This document shows positions 34,286 to 43,032 of a stretch of 64,000 nucleotides of DNA, in pieces. Numbering within the stretch: the stretch's first letter is position 1; each line of letters starts with the position of its first letter. The DNA comes from a bacterium (GTDB lineage: Bacteria; Armatimonadota; Zipacnadia; Zipacnadales; Zipacnadaceae). Position numbers and translations under genes: made by a program. The notes beneath the pieces are model-generated. The model searched no databases. It had not been told where the DNA came from and was given only the letters and a program-made list of their open reading frames with translations. The DNA lies in the NCBI GenBank assembly GCA_030603495.1, contig JAUVXR010000004.1, forward strand, positions 65,996 to 129,995. The letters run 5' to 3'.

Positions 34286-35230
34286 GTGAAGATATTGGTT
34301 ACGGGCGGAGCCGGATTCATCGGTTCACACGTTGTGGACCGGTACATTGAGCTTGGTCACCAGGTGGCGGTCGTAGATAATCTATCTACGGGTCGGCAGC
34401 AGAACCTCAATCCCGAGGCAGGCTTATACGAAGTTGATATCACTGATGCCGATGAGCTCGAGGCGGTGTTCCAGGCCGAGCGGCCCGAGATCGTCAACCA
34501 CCACGCTGCCCAGATGGACGTGCGCCGTTCGGTTGAGGACCCCTTGTTCGACGCGCAGACCAACATCATCGGCAGCCTGAACGTGATCCAGAGCTCAGTG
34601 CGCGCAGGTGTGGGGAAGGTAATCTATGCCTCCACCGGCGGTGCCATGTACGGGGAACTTCAGTACAGTCCCGCTGATGAGCGCCACCCCGTCAACCCAC
34701 TTAGTCCTTACGGCATATCCAAGCATGTCGTCGAGCACTACCTCTACTTGTACAAGCACGTGGAGGGCCTCGACTACGCCGTGATACGCTACGCCAATGT
34801 CTACGGGCCGCGCCAGAATCCCCATGGTGAGGCCGGAGTGGTCGCGATCTTTGGCAAGTTGATGCTTACCGGCCAGCAACCCACAATATTTGGCGACGGG
34901 ACCGACACCCGTGATTATCTCTTTGTTGGAGACGTGGTCGAGGCTAACCAAGCTGTGCTGGAATCCGGCGCGGGTGAGATATTCAATATCAGTACAGGCC
35001 AAGCGACTTCTGTCCAGCAGGTCTTCGCTGCAGTCGCCCATGCCGTCGGCTATGAAGGTCAACCCACCTATGCGCCGGCCCGCGCGGGTGATCTGCGCCA
35101 CAACGTACTCGACAACTCCAAAGCGCAGCGGGCGCTAGGTTGGCTGCCCCGTGTCGAGTTGCCTGAGGGCATTGCCCTGACGATGGAGTACCTCCGCTCC
35201 GGCGAAGTCGGTACCCCGCCACCTGCGTAA
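34286..35230 (+). CDS. galE: UDP-glucose 4-epimerase-like NAD-dependent epimerase
   Basis: GTG start with GGAGG 7 bp upstream. NAD motif VTGGAGFIGSHVVDRYIELG, then HHAAQMDVRRSVEDPLFDAQ, the catalytic Ser region ASTGGAMYGE and YGISKHVVEHYL with the YxxxK pair. VIRYANVYGPRQNPHGEAGV follows. This is the short bacterial/archaeal GalE-type epimerase (314 residues). It probably interconverts UDP-glucose and UDP-galactose for surface glycans, fitting the UDP-xylose synthase two genes upstream. The exact sugar cannot be read from sequence. Confidence 0.85.
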   Translation: MKILVTGGAGFIGSHVVDRYIELGHQVAVVDNLSTGRQQNLNPEAGLYEVDITDADELEAVFQAERPEIVNHHAAQMDVRRSVEDPLFDAQTNIIGSLNVIQSSVRAGVGKVIYASTGGAMYGELQYSPADERHPVNPLSPYGISKHVVEHYLYLYKHVEGLDYAVIRYANVYGPRQNPHGEAGVVAIFGKLMLTGQQPTIFGDGTDTRDYLFVGDVVEANQAVLESGAGEIFNISTGQATSVQQVFAAVAHAVGYEGQPTYAPARAGDLRHNVLDNSKAQRALGWLPRVELPEGIALTMEYLRSGEVGTPPPA

Positions 35231-35306
35231 GGCGCGTCTGGGCGCACTGATGCCCGCCGTTGGCTTACTGCACAATCGTGGGGCAGGCGGCTCCGATACG
35301 TTGGGC

Positions 35307-35334
35307 TTGACATTATTCTTGTGTCTGCTATAAT
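35307..35334 (+). promoter_or_regulatory. Strong promoter of ssb
   Basis: TTGACA (35307-35312), 16 bp, TATAAT (35329-35334), with extended -10 TGC. It is the best promoter match in the window. Expected transcript start is about 35341. Confidence 0.85.
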
Positions 35335-35345
35335 TTAGGAAGTCA

Positions 35346-35377
35346 GGGGCGATGACATCCTCGTCGCCCCGCATTTT
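35346..35377 (+). terminator. Terminator-like hairpin in the ssb leader
   Basis: GGGGCGATGA (35346-35355) pairs over 10 bp, with one G-U, to TCGTCGCCCC (35361-35370) around CATCC, then GCATTTT. It starts about 5 nt into the predicted transcript and ends about 88 nt before the ssb start codon. It may attenuate ssb or create a small RNA. Confidence 0.6.
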
Positions 35378-35464
35378 GTGGGCAGTTCTCAATCATCGTA
35401 CCAGCTCAATTCCCTGACTGTCGGAGTGGAAGTGCTGGCGAATGAAAGGTAGGAGGTGTGATTT

Positions 35465-35941
35465 GTGGCGGACCTAAATCTTATCGCTCTTTCCGGAGTC
35501 GTCACGAGGGACGCTGTGCTTAGGGAGAAGGCAGGCGGACAGGTCAAGGCTGAGTTCAGCTTTGAGGTGGAACGGCCTTTCCTCCGCAGCAATGGCGAGG
35601 CCGTCTCGGATCTGTTTCTGGTGGACGTCTGGAACGACCTAGGCGAATGGGCGACCGAGCATATCAAGGAGGGGCAGCAGCTCTTTATCCTCGGCACGCT
35701 CAACAAGGAAAGTTACAGCACGCGCGCGGGACGCGAGCACTTGACCATCGTCAAGGCCAAGTACCTGCGTCTGCTCGATGAACGGCTCCTCGACGGTCGA
35801 GTTGACGTCGAGCAACTCAAGGCTGATTGGTGGCCTACCAGCCTGCTGCATCAGACTGTAGGGATAGTTGATTCCGCCATAAGCGACGATGTAGTGGTAG
35901 CGCAGGCGGCCCCGGCGGAGTTGTCCGAAGCTAGCAGCTAG
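35465..35941 (+). CDS. ssb: Single-stranded DNA-binding protein
   Basis: GTG start (GTGGCGGACCTAAAT) with AGGAGG upstream. The OB fold is readable: DLNLIALSGVVTRDAVLREK, VKAEFSFEVERPFL, DLFLVDVWNDLGEWATEHIK and EGQQLFILGTLNKESY. 158 residues. The C-terminal tail ends AAPAELSEASS and lacks the canonical acidic DDDIPF tip that recruits partner proteins. It may therefore be a secondary or divergent SSB. It has its own strong promoter with a leader hairpin. Confidence 0.85.
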   Translation: MADLNLIALSGVVTRDAVLREKAGGQVKAEFSFEVERPFLRSNGEAVSDLFLVDVWNDLGEWATEHIKEGQQLFILGTLNKESYSTRAGREHLTIVKAKYLRLLDERLLDGRVDVEQLKADWWPTSLLHQTVGIVDSAISDDVVVAQAAPAELSEASS

Positions 35942-35979
35942 TCCCGCAGGAGGACAAAACTTGGTGCACTCGTTAAAGT

Positions 35980-36002
35980 AGCCGCCTGGCTGTCAGGCGG
36001 CT
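35980..36002 (+). terminator. Terminator-like hairpin after ssb
   Basis: AGCCGCCTG (35980-35988) pairs with CAGGCGGCT (35994-36002) around GCTGT. The tail GCTTGACTTTG has only a weak U tract. Confidence 0.5.
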
Positions 36003-36035
36003 GCTTGACTTTGCCAAGGATAGGGGAGAGATGGC

Positions 36036-36443
36036 ATGGATCACGCGCAGTTGACGCTGACTGATGATCACTGGTGTTTTGCCTGCGGCTCGCAGAACCC
36101 CCATGGTTTGCATCTGGCCGATTTCTGCTTTGAAGGCGACCAGTACATTTGTCACTTCACCCCTGAGCGCCACCATCAGGGCTGGGCGGGAATAACCCAC
36201 GGTGGCATCGTCGCCACGCTGCTCGACGAAATCATGACCCGCATGCTCTGGAAACAGGGCATTAACGCCGCAACCGGCGAGATCACCGTCCGCTACTACC
36301 AACCGGTTAAGACCGGCCAGCTATTGACGGTGCGTGGGCACCTCGGCTACAAGCGCGGGAAGCTTATCAAGATGGAGGCGAAGCTGGCGTTGGGCGATGG
36401 CACTGTGGTGGCAGCAGCCCGAGCTAAGTTGGTCCAGGTCTAG
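36036..36443 (+). CDS. PaaI-family hotdog thioesterase
   Basis: A 135-residue acyl-CoA thioesterase. HWCFACGSQNPHGLHL is a common opening of this subgroup. GITHGGIVATLLDEIMTRML contains the HGG active-site turn and catalytic Asp/Glu helix. GEITVRYYQPVKTGQLLTVR follows. GGGGAGAG lies 7 bp upstream of the ATG. It precedes rqcH by 16 bp and is probably cotranscribed. The substrate is unknown. Confidence 0.85.
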   Translation: MDHAQLTLTDDHWCFACGSQNPHGLHLADFCFEGDQYICHFTPERHHQGWAGITHGGIVATLLDEIMTRMLWKQGINAATGEITVRYYQPVKTGQLLTVRGHLGYKRGKLIKMEAKLALGDGTVVAAARAKLVQV

Positions 36444-36459
36444 ATCGCAGGAGAAAGAG

Positions 36460-38211
36460 ATGCTCTTCGACAGCGCTATGCTGGGGCGGATATCTGCGGA
36501 GCTCAATGTGCAGCTTGTCGGCTGCCGCATCCGGCGGGCTATCGCAACCGCCCCAACCGAAGTCGCGCTGGAGACCACGGCGGTCGGGCCCGCCAGGTGG
36601 CTGGTGCTCTGCGCCGATCCGCAGTTCGGGCGCGTTCACATTTCGGAGCATGCTGCACCCCGCCCCGATATCCACTCTCCCCTTGCCGACGTACTCCGCC
36701 GCTACTTGCGGGGCGCGCGGTTGGAGGGCGTCGCGCAGGTTGATTTTGACCGCTGCTTGCAGCTAGTGTTTATCAACGCTCAGGGGCTGGGGCCCGGCGA
36801 GACCTGTACACTGGTCGTCGAAGTGATGGGCCGCCGCAGTAATGTCCTGCTGCTGGATGACGAGGGTGTCATCCTCGAATGCCTCAAGCATGTCCCTGCT
36901 GGGGTCAATCGCTACCGCCAGAGCCTGCCCGGCGTCGAGTACGTGGCTCCGCCGAGCTTCGGCAAGGTCAACCCGCTCACGGTTACGAAAACAGAATGGG
37001 CTGCGCAGATTGCCGCGGCTGAGCCGAGCTCGGAATTTGCCACCTGGTTCCGGGAGACCTGCCACGGCGCCAGTGATCTCTTCGTGGCCGAGGTGGCCGC
37101 ACGATCTGGGTTTGCCGCTGATACGCCGGTGAATGCGCTGATTGCAGGTGACGGGGAGCGGCTGTTTGCGGCGATAGCCCAGTTGCGGGAGTTGATTGCC
37201 GGTCCTGGCGAGGCGTACGTATGCCGGGATACCCTCGGCGAGACCGTGTTTGCCTACCCCTTCGTGCCGCAATCTCGCCCTGGCTTGGTCACTACGTCAG
37301 CTCGCAGCCTCAGTGCCGCGCTTGATCGTATTTACTCGGAGCTGAGAGAGCGGGACGATATGCGTGAGCTTCGCCAGCGGCTGCTGGGGGCGGCAGGCAA
37401 GCAGCTTGACCACATACTAGTGCGCCGCCGTAAGCGCCAAGCAGCGCTGGCCGGTGTGGACGATGCTGACCGCTACCGTAAGTGGGGGGAGCTGATCCTC
37501 ACTCATCTGCACCAGATTCCGCCGGGTGCTGAGCAGATTACGGTGACCGACTACTACTCGCCGAGTCAGTCGCAGGTGACCATCCCGCTGGATCCCGACC
37601 GCACGCCCCAGGTAGTTGCCCAGCACTACTTCAAGCGCTACAAGCGGGCTGGACGCCTGCGCCAGCGGCTGCCGCGCCTGATCAGGGTTGACCGGATCCA
37701 GCAGGACTATCTGGAGGGGCTTATGCACCAGATTCAAAGCACGGTAGAGCTGGCCGACCTGGAAGAGCTGCGCGATGAGATGATCGGGCAGGGCATGCTC
37801 AAGCCGCCGAAACGACCACAGCCTCGTCCGCAGAAGCGGCGCTTGCCCAGCTTCAGCAGCATAGATGGTTATGCGGTGTGGTACGGCAAGACCGGGCGAC
37901 AGAACGACGAACTGCTCCGCGCAGCTAGTCCCGATGACATCTGGCTGCACGTGCAGCAAGGGCCGGGTGGGCATGTCATTATCAAGACGGGTGGCCGACC
38001 GGACGAGGTACCGGAGAGCACCATTGTGGAGGCTGCCGGGCATGCCGCAGCGCTCAGTCGCCAGGCCCAGTCAGCGAAGGTTGAGGTGGACTACACGCAG
38101 GTCAAGCATCTGAGCAAGCCACGGGGCGCTCCGCCGGGGTTTGTCCTGTACCGTAACTTCAAGGCCGTCCGCATCGCTCCTCAGCGTATAGAGACGCCAG
38201 AAGTAACCTAA
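36460..38211 (+). CDS. rqcH: Rqc2/RqcH ribosome quality-control protein (NFACT)
   Basis: Binds peptidyl-tRNA on stalled 50S subunits and adds alanine tails for degradation; older names are FbpA/Rqc2. The N-terminal NFACT-N domain (LFDSAMLGRISAELNVQLVG, RPDIHSPLADVLRRYLRGAR) is followed by a helical coiled coil (LRERDDMRELRQRLLGAAGK). The C-terminal NFACT-R domain has YAVWYGKTGRQNDELLRAAS, then DDIWLHVQQGPGGHVIIKTG. ATG 36460 with AGGAG 6 bp upstream is preferred; the frame to 36334 is read inside the thioesterase gene. 583 residues is typical. The stop overlaps the convergent MBL gene. Confidence 0.9.
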   Translation: MLFDSAMLGRISAELNVQLVGCRIRRAIATAPTEVALETTAVGPARWLVLCADPQFGRVHISEHAAPRPDIHSPLADVLRRYLRGARLEGVAQVDFDRCLQLVFINAQGLGPGETCTLVVEVMGRRSNVLLLDDEGVILECLKHVPAGVNRYRQSLPGVEYVAPPSFGKVNPLTVTKTEWAAQIAAAEPSSEFATWFRETCHGASDLFVAEVAARSGFAADTPVNALIAGDGERLFAAIAQLRELIAGPGEAYVCRDTLGETVFAYPFVPQSRPGLVTTSARSLSAALDRIYSELRERDDMRELRQRLLGAAGKQLDHILVRRRKRQAALAGVDDADRYRKWGELILTHLHQIPPGAEQITVTDYYSPSQSQVTIPLDPDRTPQVVAQHYFKRYKRAGRLRQRLPRLIRVDRIQQDYLEGLMHQIQSTVELADLEELRDEMIGQGMLKPPKRPQPRPQKRRLPSFSSIDGYAVWYGKTGRQNDELLRAASPDDIWLHVQQGPGGHVIIKTGGRPDEVPESTIVEAAGHAAALSRQAQSAKVEVDYTQVKHLSKPRGAPPGFVLYRNFKAVRIAPQRIETPEVT

Positions 38212-38858
38212 TTGGCGGGTTGCAGGACAATGATGCGTGGCTCCGGACCGAGGTCAGCAGACGAGATGGATATCTCCGGGCCTTCGACCAGTTCGACGCC
38301 GTTCTTCCCCGCCAGAAATTCCTCCACCAGTGCGATAGGAGAACCGGCCTTTGGTGTCTTGTAGTGCATCGGAATCACCGCGACGGGCTGAAGCTGGCCG
38401 ACCACCTCAGTGGCCTGGGCGGCGTCAATGGTGAACGTGCCGCCGACTGGAATCAGCAGCACATCCACATCACCAATCGAGGCGGCCTGCTCAGTGCTGA
38501 GTAGGTGACCCAGGTCACCCAGGTGGCAGACACGGATGCCGTCCACCTCGAAGCAGAAGATGCGGTTGGTGCCGCGCCGGGCGCCCTGCGCATCGTCGTG
38601 GTACGATTCGGTCACCTCGAAGTCAATGCCCCTGACCTCACCTGACGAGCTGACCACCACCGGATTGCCCGGCACCCCCTGGACATAGTTGTGGTCGGCG
38701 TGGTCGTGGCTGACGGTGACGATATCGGCCTCGTCGGTAATGGGCGAGTATCCGATCTGACCTCCAAACCCCCCCGGCTCGTACGGATCGGTGATTATGC
38801 GCACCCCATCGCTACTTGTGATTAGGAACGTCGCATGTCCCAGGAATTTGATGGTCAT
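38208..38858 (-). CDS. Metallo-beta-lactamase fold hydrolase (UlaG-like)
   Basis: Marks are MTIKFLGHATFLITSSDGVR, VTVSHDHADHNYVQG (HxHxDH metal site), IRVCHLGDLGHLL and AVIPMHYKTPKAGSP. This is the small UlaG-like group of metal-dependent hydrolases. Start M38858 fits the conserved opening; ATG 38876 is also possible. 216 residues. It lies 47 bp behind mdh on the same strand and is probably cotranscribed. The substrate is unknown. Confidence 0.85.
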   Translation of the reverse strand: MTIKFLGHATFLITSSDGVRIITDPYEPGGFGGQIGYSPITDEADIVTVSHDHADHNYVQGVPGNPVVVSSSGEVRGIDFEVTESYHDDAQGARRGTNRIFCFEVDGIRVCHLGDLGHLLSTEQAASIGDVDVLLIPVGGTFTIDAAQATEVVGQLQPVAVIPMHYKTPKAGSPIALVEEFLAGKNGVELVEGPEISISSADLGPEPRIIVLQPAN

Positions 38859-38905
38859 ACTGTTATCGCTCTCCATGGTGATTCGGTGAATGATAGTGCC
38901 TGTCG

Positions 38906-39838
38906 CTAAGGGTCTTGTATCTGATTCCAGCGGGCGATGGTGCTGCGGACGTGCTCGGCGGACTCGTGCAGAGCTGATAGCTCTTCCTCGGTCAAGTCCA
39001 GCTCGATGATTTCTTCTACCCCGCCGGCGCCCAGCTTGACGGGGACACCCACGAAGACATCATTCAGCCCGTACTCGCCCTGGAGCAGGACCGAAGCCGG
39101 CAGGATGCGCTTCTCGTCGCGCACAATGGCACCCACCATCTGCGCAACCGCGGCCGCAGGCGCATAGTAGGCGCCGCCCGTTTTGAGGTGCGAGACGATC
39201 TCCGCGCCGCCGTTGCGGGTCCGCTCAATGATCTCCTCCAGCCGGTCCGGGCTGATCAGTTCAGTCACGGCGACTCCGCCTACGGTAGCGTAGCGGGGCA
39301 GAGGTACCATCGAATCGCCGTGCCCGCCCAGGACCACGGCCTGAACATCGGCAGGCGAGCAGTTCAGTTCCTGCGCGATGAAGGTACAGAAGCGGGCGGT
39401 GTCCAGCCCACCGGCCATGCCCATCATCCGCTCGCGGGGGACGCCCGAGACCTGGTGGGCGATGTATGTGGTCACATCCAGCGGATTGGTGACCATTATG
39501 TAGATAGCGTCAGGGATCACTTTCGCCAGTGCGGAGGCAATGTCGGCAACGATCTTGCCGTTCGTAGCCAGCAGGTCGTCACGGGACATCCCGGGCTTAC
39601 GCGGGAGACCGGCGGTGACAACCACTACGGCGGAGCCCTCGGCCAGCGCATAATCCTGGCCACCGGTTACTTGCCGGCTGTGGCCGACCAGCGGGGCGGC
39701 CTGGGCCAAATCGAGCGCCTTGCCGGCGGCCAGTCCCTCGGCTATGTCAATCAGGCAGACATCCGCGATACCTGCTTCGGCAATACGCTGGGCACAAGTT
39801 GCGCCGACATTGCCGGCGCCGACTATGGTGACTTTCAT
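38906..39838 (-). CDS. mdh: Malate dehydrogenase (LDH-like type)
   Basis: NAD-dependent interconversion of malate and oxaloacetate. The Rossmann motif is KVTIVGAGNVGATCAQRIAE. TAGLPRKPGMSRDDLL carries the substrate-binding Arg pair typical of malate rather than lactate dehydrogenase. MVTNPLDVTTYIAHQVSG and the catalytic His in VVLGGHGDSMVPLPRY follow. 310 residues. ATG 39838 is chosen for GGAGAGGATC upstream and the motif start. A TCA-cycle or C4 metabolism role is expected. Confidence 0.92.
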   Translation of the reverse strand: MKVTIVGAGNVGATCAQRIAEAGIADVCLIDIAEGLAAGKALDLAQAAPLVGHSRQVTGGQDYALAEGSAVVVVTAGLPRKPGMSRDDLLATNGKIVADIASALAKVIPDAIYIMVTNPLDVTTYIAHQVSGVPRERMMGMAGGLDTARFCTFIAQELNCSPADVQAVVLGGHGDSMVPLPRYATVGGVAVTELISPDRLEEIIERTRNGGAEIVSHLKTGGAYYAPAAAVAQMVGAIVRDEKRILPASVLLQGEYGLNDVFVGVPVKLGAGGVEEIIELDLTEEELSALHESAEHVRSTIARWNQIQDP

Positions 39839-39900
39839 AAAGATCCTCTCCAATATTGTCGTTGTCTGTACAGCCTTGAGTAGCTTTGACCGCTAATACC

Positions 39901-39909
39901 TGCTATAAT
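39901..39909 (+). promoter_or_regulatory. Extended -10 promoter directly at a start codon
   Basis: TGCTATAAT (39901-39909) ends 10 bp before the ATG of the next gene, so the mRNA would have almost no leader. No -35 box stands at correct spacing. Confidence 0.5.
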
Positions 39910-39918
39910 ACTCCCGGC

Positions 39919-40701
39919 ATGGCTGCTCTATCCCTAGCCAAACAGACAGGCGTCGTGGTTGCGGAAGCCCTTGTGCTTTATATGCTTTCCCGGCTGTTGT
40001 TCGCTTGGGTGCTTCAGTCGGTGGCCAGCCGTAACCCCCGGCTGCGCGGGGGCCGCTTGGTGCAACTACTGCGCCTGCCCGGCAATCTCATTCACGAACT
40101 CAGCCACGCCGCCGGCTACTTGCTGTTTGGCTACACGGTGCGGCGGGTCATTCTTTGTATATTCGACCCGTGGGGGCGAGGTTCCTGCCAGCCGGGCCGG
40201 CCCTGGTTGCCATTGGCCTTACCGTGGTTGGCAACTGGGGCGGCCGCGATAGCGCCACTACTGGTGGGCAGCCTGGCGCTCCGGGGCACTGCGCAGATGC
40301 TCAGCGTCGAGCTTCAGGTAGCCCCCAGCGCGCAGTCGAGCATCGGCGGTCTGTTGGTAGACAACATCTGGGCGAACGTGCAGGCCTTGGACTTCCATAT
40401 CTGGCAGACGTATCTGTTTCTGTACCTGGCCTTCAGTATTGGCTCGGAGCTATCGCCCAGCCGGGCAGACCTGCAGCGCAGCATTCCAGCATTGCTCGGC
40501 GTGGGCGCTGTGCTGATTGCGCTGTTGCTTGGTCTAATGCGTGTGGCGCCGGACGTGCCGGTACACCAGTTTGTCACCACGCATATGCAGACCGCGCTGG
40601 CCTCGCTCCAGGCTCTACTGGACTTCGGTATTTTGACCACAGCGATTGCAGCAGCGGTCACGGTAATCCCTGCACTGCTCATCCGTGCGGTCCGCCGCTG
40701 A
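39919..40701 (+). CDS. Multi-pass membrane protein with an HExxH motif
   Basis: 260 residues, about six hydrophobic segments (VVVAEALVLYMLSRLLFAWV, LATGAAAIAPLLVGSLAL, ALLGVGAVLIALLLGLMRV, ILTTAIAAAVTVIPALL). Near residue 55, LPGNLIHELSHAAGYLLFGY contains HELSH within a hydrophobic helix, as in membrane-embedded M50-type zinc proteases. The usual second metal motif (NxxPxxxxDG) is not seen, so protease activity is uncertain. ATG 39919 lies just behind an extended -10 box, so translation may be leaderless. Confidence 0.55.
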   Translation: MAALSLAKQTGVVVAEALVLYMLSRLLFAWVLQSVASRNPRLRGGRLVQLLRLPGNLIHELSHAAGYLLFGYTVRRVILCIFDPWGRGSCQPGRPWLPLALPWLATGAAAIAPLLVGSLALRGTAQMLSVELQVAPSAQSSIGGLLVDNIWANVQALDFHIWQTYLFLYLAFSIGSELSPSRADLQRSIPALLGVGAVLIALLLGLMRVAPDVPVHQFVTTHMQTALASLQALLDFGILTTAIAAAVTVIPALLIRAVRR

Positions 40702-40951
40702 GGCCAGCCGGATTCGCCTCGTTGCCTCGAGTAGCCCAGCCCAGGCAACTGTGCACAATCGTAACTCCGTGCCACTACGGCTGTCAAGTCACCGCGGTCG
40801 GCGAAGCAGGGAGGTGAGCTCGCCCATTGGGGCGAACTGCCTGGAGTAGTTACTGATTCGTTTGGGCCCAACCTCCGGTGTGGAATCGAAGGTTTTGGTG
40901 CTGAAGGGCACTGAGGCGCTCCGGGGAGTCGGGCTAAGCAGGAGGTTGGCA

Positions 40952-41623
40952 ATGTCAAGGAATTCTGTAGTTGTTGTTCTGGTAGTAGCGGCTGCACTAG
41001 TTGCTCTCGGCGGTGCTTGCACGCCCCGTGAGACACCGGTAGATACAGCGCGAGTTGGTACGACGCCCCGGAAACCACCACCCGTACAGGAGGCTGAGAT
41101 GCCCGAGGAGCAGGTTAGCACAATCGAAGAGGCGGCGGGATCTGTCGTCAAGATGAACACCACTAAGGGGAACATCCTCATTGAGCTGTTTGACAAGGAG
41201 GTACCCATTACCGCGGGCAACTTCCTGCTGCTTGTCGAGGACGGTTATTATGACAAGGTCAAGTTCCACCGGGTGGAGCCGGGCTTTGTGATCCAGGGCG
41301 GCGATCCGACGGGCACCGGCTCCGGTGGGCCCGGCTTTACCATTCCCGATGAGCTGAAGCCCGAACTGAGGCATGATCGCGGTGTGCTATCAATGGCCCA
41401 CGCGGGGCCCGGCACCGGCGGCAGCCAGTTCTTCATCTGCCTGAGCCGCGAGACCACCCAGCACCTGGATATGAAGCACGCGGTCTTTGGGCGGGTAATA
41501 GAGGGAATGGAGATCGCGGACCAGATTCGGCGAAACGATCCGATGCTTGAGGTGACGGTAGAACGTGAGTCGCCCCATGCCCTGGCGGCCAGGGAGGCCG
41601 CTCGGCAAGCGCGGGTGCCCTAG
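40952..41623 (+). CDS. Cyclophilin-type peptidyl-prolyl isomerase, lipoprotein
   Basis: ATG 40952 with AGGAGG 8 bp upstream. The signal peptide SVVVVLVVAAALVALGGAC ends in a plausible lipobox, so the protein is probably exported and lipid-anchored. After a proline-rich linker, the cyclophilin domain reads KGNILIELFDKEVPITAGNF, DKVKFHRVEPGFVIQGGDPT, MAHAGPGTGGSQFFICLS and LDMKHAVFGRVIEGM. These include the active-site Arg, Phe and Gln residues. It would help fold secreted proteins. 223 residues. Confidence 0.88.
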   Translation: MSRNSVVVVLVVAAALVALGGACTPRETPVDTARVGTTPRKPPPVQEAEMPEEQVSTIEEAAGSVVKMNTTKGNILIELFDKEVPITAGNFLLLVEDGYYDKVKFHRVEPGFVIQGGDPTGTGSGGPGFTIPDELKPELRHDRGVLSMAHAGPGTGGSQFFICLSRETTQHLDMKHAVFGRVIEGMEIADQIRRNDPMLEVTVERESPHALAAREAARQARVP

Positions 41624-41798
41624 TGATCTATGGCGAAAAGGGGCCAAGGTGACCCGCCGGACCGACGCCGACATGCCCCAGAGCGCGGCCTCATCTCCAG
41701 CAGCGTGCACCGGGAACTAGTCAGCGAGTAGGACGAGTAACGCCTGCCGCTCAAGGCCGAGGTCGGCTGGCGACCAGGCCAGCTCAGTAGCACACAAG

Positions 41799-41835
41799 AA
41801 AGCCGCTGCGCCTAGATCATAGGGGCAGCGGCTTT
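41799..41835. terminator. Bidirectional terminator between convergent genes
   Basis: AAAGCCGCTGC (41799-41809) pairs over 11 bp with GCAGCGGCTTT (41825-41835). It gives A and T runs on either side and serves both the cyclophilin and the lipoprotein genes. Confidence 0.75.
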
Positions 41836-41868
41836 GTCGTCCTATTTATGGTCTGACGTCTCTGAGTA

Positions 41869-43032
41869 TTAGCCCCAGGTGATTGATTCCGTTGGTCCGT
41901 CTGTCCACTCTATCTGCGCGGTGTGGTCGTAGAGGTTGCCGCTGAAAGTGGCGATGATCGTTCCTTCGGCGTCTTTGATCCAGCCACTGATATCGCCGTT
42001 TTGGTCAACGACGATATTGCCAGTCATCCCGTTGCTCAGATCCAGGTCCTGTGCCATTGTGAACCAGGATAGCTGCTGGCTGGAGTCGAACTCGCCCTGG
42101 GCCTGGCCCTCATGATGTGCCCAGAAGAATTCCTCCCCGGCCAGCGCTCCGAAGTAGTAGTCCAGGTCGGCAGCGAATACCACCGAGTAGTCTGCGCCGA
42201 TCGTTCCGGTAATATCGTGAACCCCTTCGAGTTTGTGCTTAGTGATCCATTGGCCCAGTTCGTTTATCGCAAACGAGTCATTCATAGCATACGAGCCCGC
42301 GAAGTCGCTCCAGGTGTCGCCGTCTTTGTACACCGTCGCGGTGATGCGATCATCAAGTATGGCCCGGCCAGCCACCTCCTGGTATTCCCCTGTATCCCAA
42401 TCACAGAGCTGGAGCAGGCAGGTGATGTATCCCTGGATGGTGACAACGCCTTGGCCGGAGGTCAAGCCGAGCGTCGCCGAAATGTCAACGTCAACGTCAG
42501 TGTCGTCGCCAGTTCCGGTGATGGTGCCCTGGATGTTATTGAGAACTTGCTGGACGCTGCCAGTCCAGTGAATATCAAAGACCGGATCGGTCCAGTCAAT
42601 TTCCCAGGTCTGCGACTGGGCGGGTCCGGTCTCGTCTTCGGACTGGGGAGGTGCCTGGGCCAGGAATTCAGCCAGATCGAAGGCCAGAGTGGTGGGTGTG
42701 GCCCGATTCTCCTGGGCTGGCGCACTGGCCGCGAATAGGCCCAGACTGTTCAGTACGTAGTTGACCCCGTTGCCGATGGCGTCAATACTGGCATTCGATA
42801 GCATCCAGGGATTCAAGCCCGCCGGCACCTCGGCCACCTCGTAGATGGCCACGGATGCCTGGTCAGCGGCAAAATCGGCCTGCGTGCCTTCATCGGCCAC
42901 GTCCGGGGGTGGGGTGTAAGCCGGCCAACTGGCCCCATTGTCCACGGCGGGCCCCCCGCCACCTCCACAGCCGGCCAGCACCAGCGCCAGTATGACTACC
43001 ACAGCTATCATGCTATCCCGCCCGTATGCCAT
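41869..43032 (-). CDS. Putative lipoprotein of unknown function
   Basis: ATG 43032 with GGAGG 8 bp upstream. The signal DSMIAVVVILALVLAGC has a clear lipobox, followed by a Gly-rich linker (GGGGG). The mature part of about 365 residues is rich in Asp, Thr and Trp with beta-strand repeats (WTGSVQQVLNNIQGTITGTG, SATLGLTSGQGVVTIQGYI, GNIVVDQNGDISGWIKDAEG). It looks like a beta-sandwich or beta-helix surface protein. Two unlinked segments each end in a strand-turn-strand with TGxI or GxVxI. No known family. Confidence 0.6.
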   Translation of the reverse strand: MAYGRDSMIAVVVILALVLAGCGGGGGPAVDNGASWPAYTPPPDVADEGTQADFAADQASVAIYEVAEVPAGLNPWMLSNASIDAIGNGVNYVLNSLGLFAASAPAQENRATPTTLAFDLAEFLAQAPPQSEDETGPAQSQTWEIDWTDPVFDIHWTGSVQQVLNNIQGTITGTGDDTDVDVDISATLGLTSGQGVVTIQGYITCLLQLCDWDTGEYQEVAGRAILDDRITATVYKDGDTWSDFAGSYAMNDSFAINELGQWITKHKLEGVHDITGTIGADYSVVFAADLDYYFGALAGEEFFWAHHEGQAQGEFDSSQQLSWFTMAQDLDLSNGMTGNIVVDQNGDISGWIKDAEGTIIATFSGNLYDHTAQIEWTDGPTESITWG

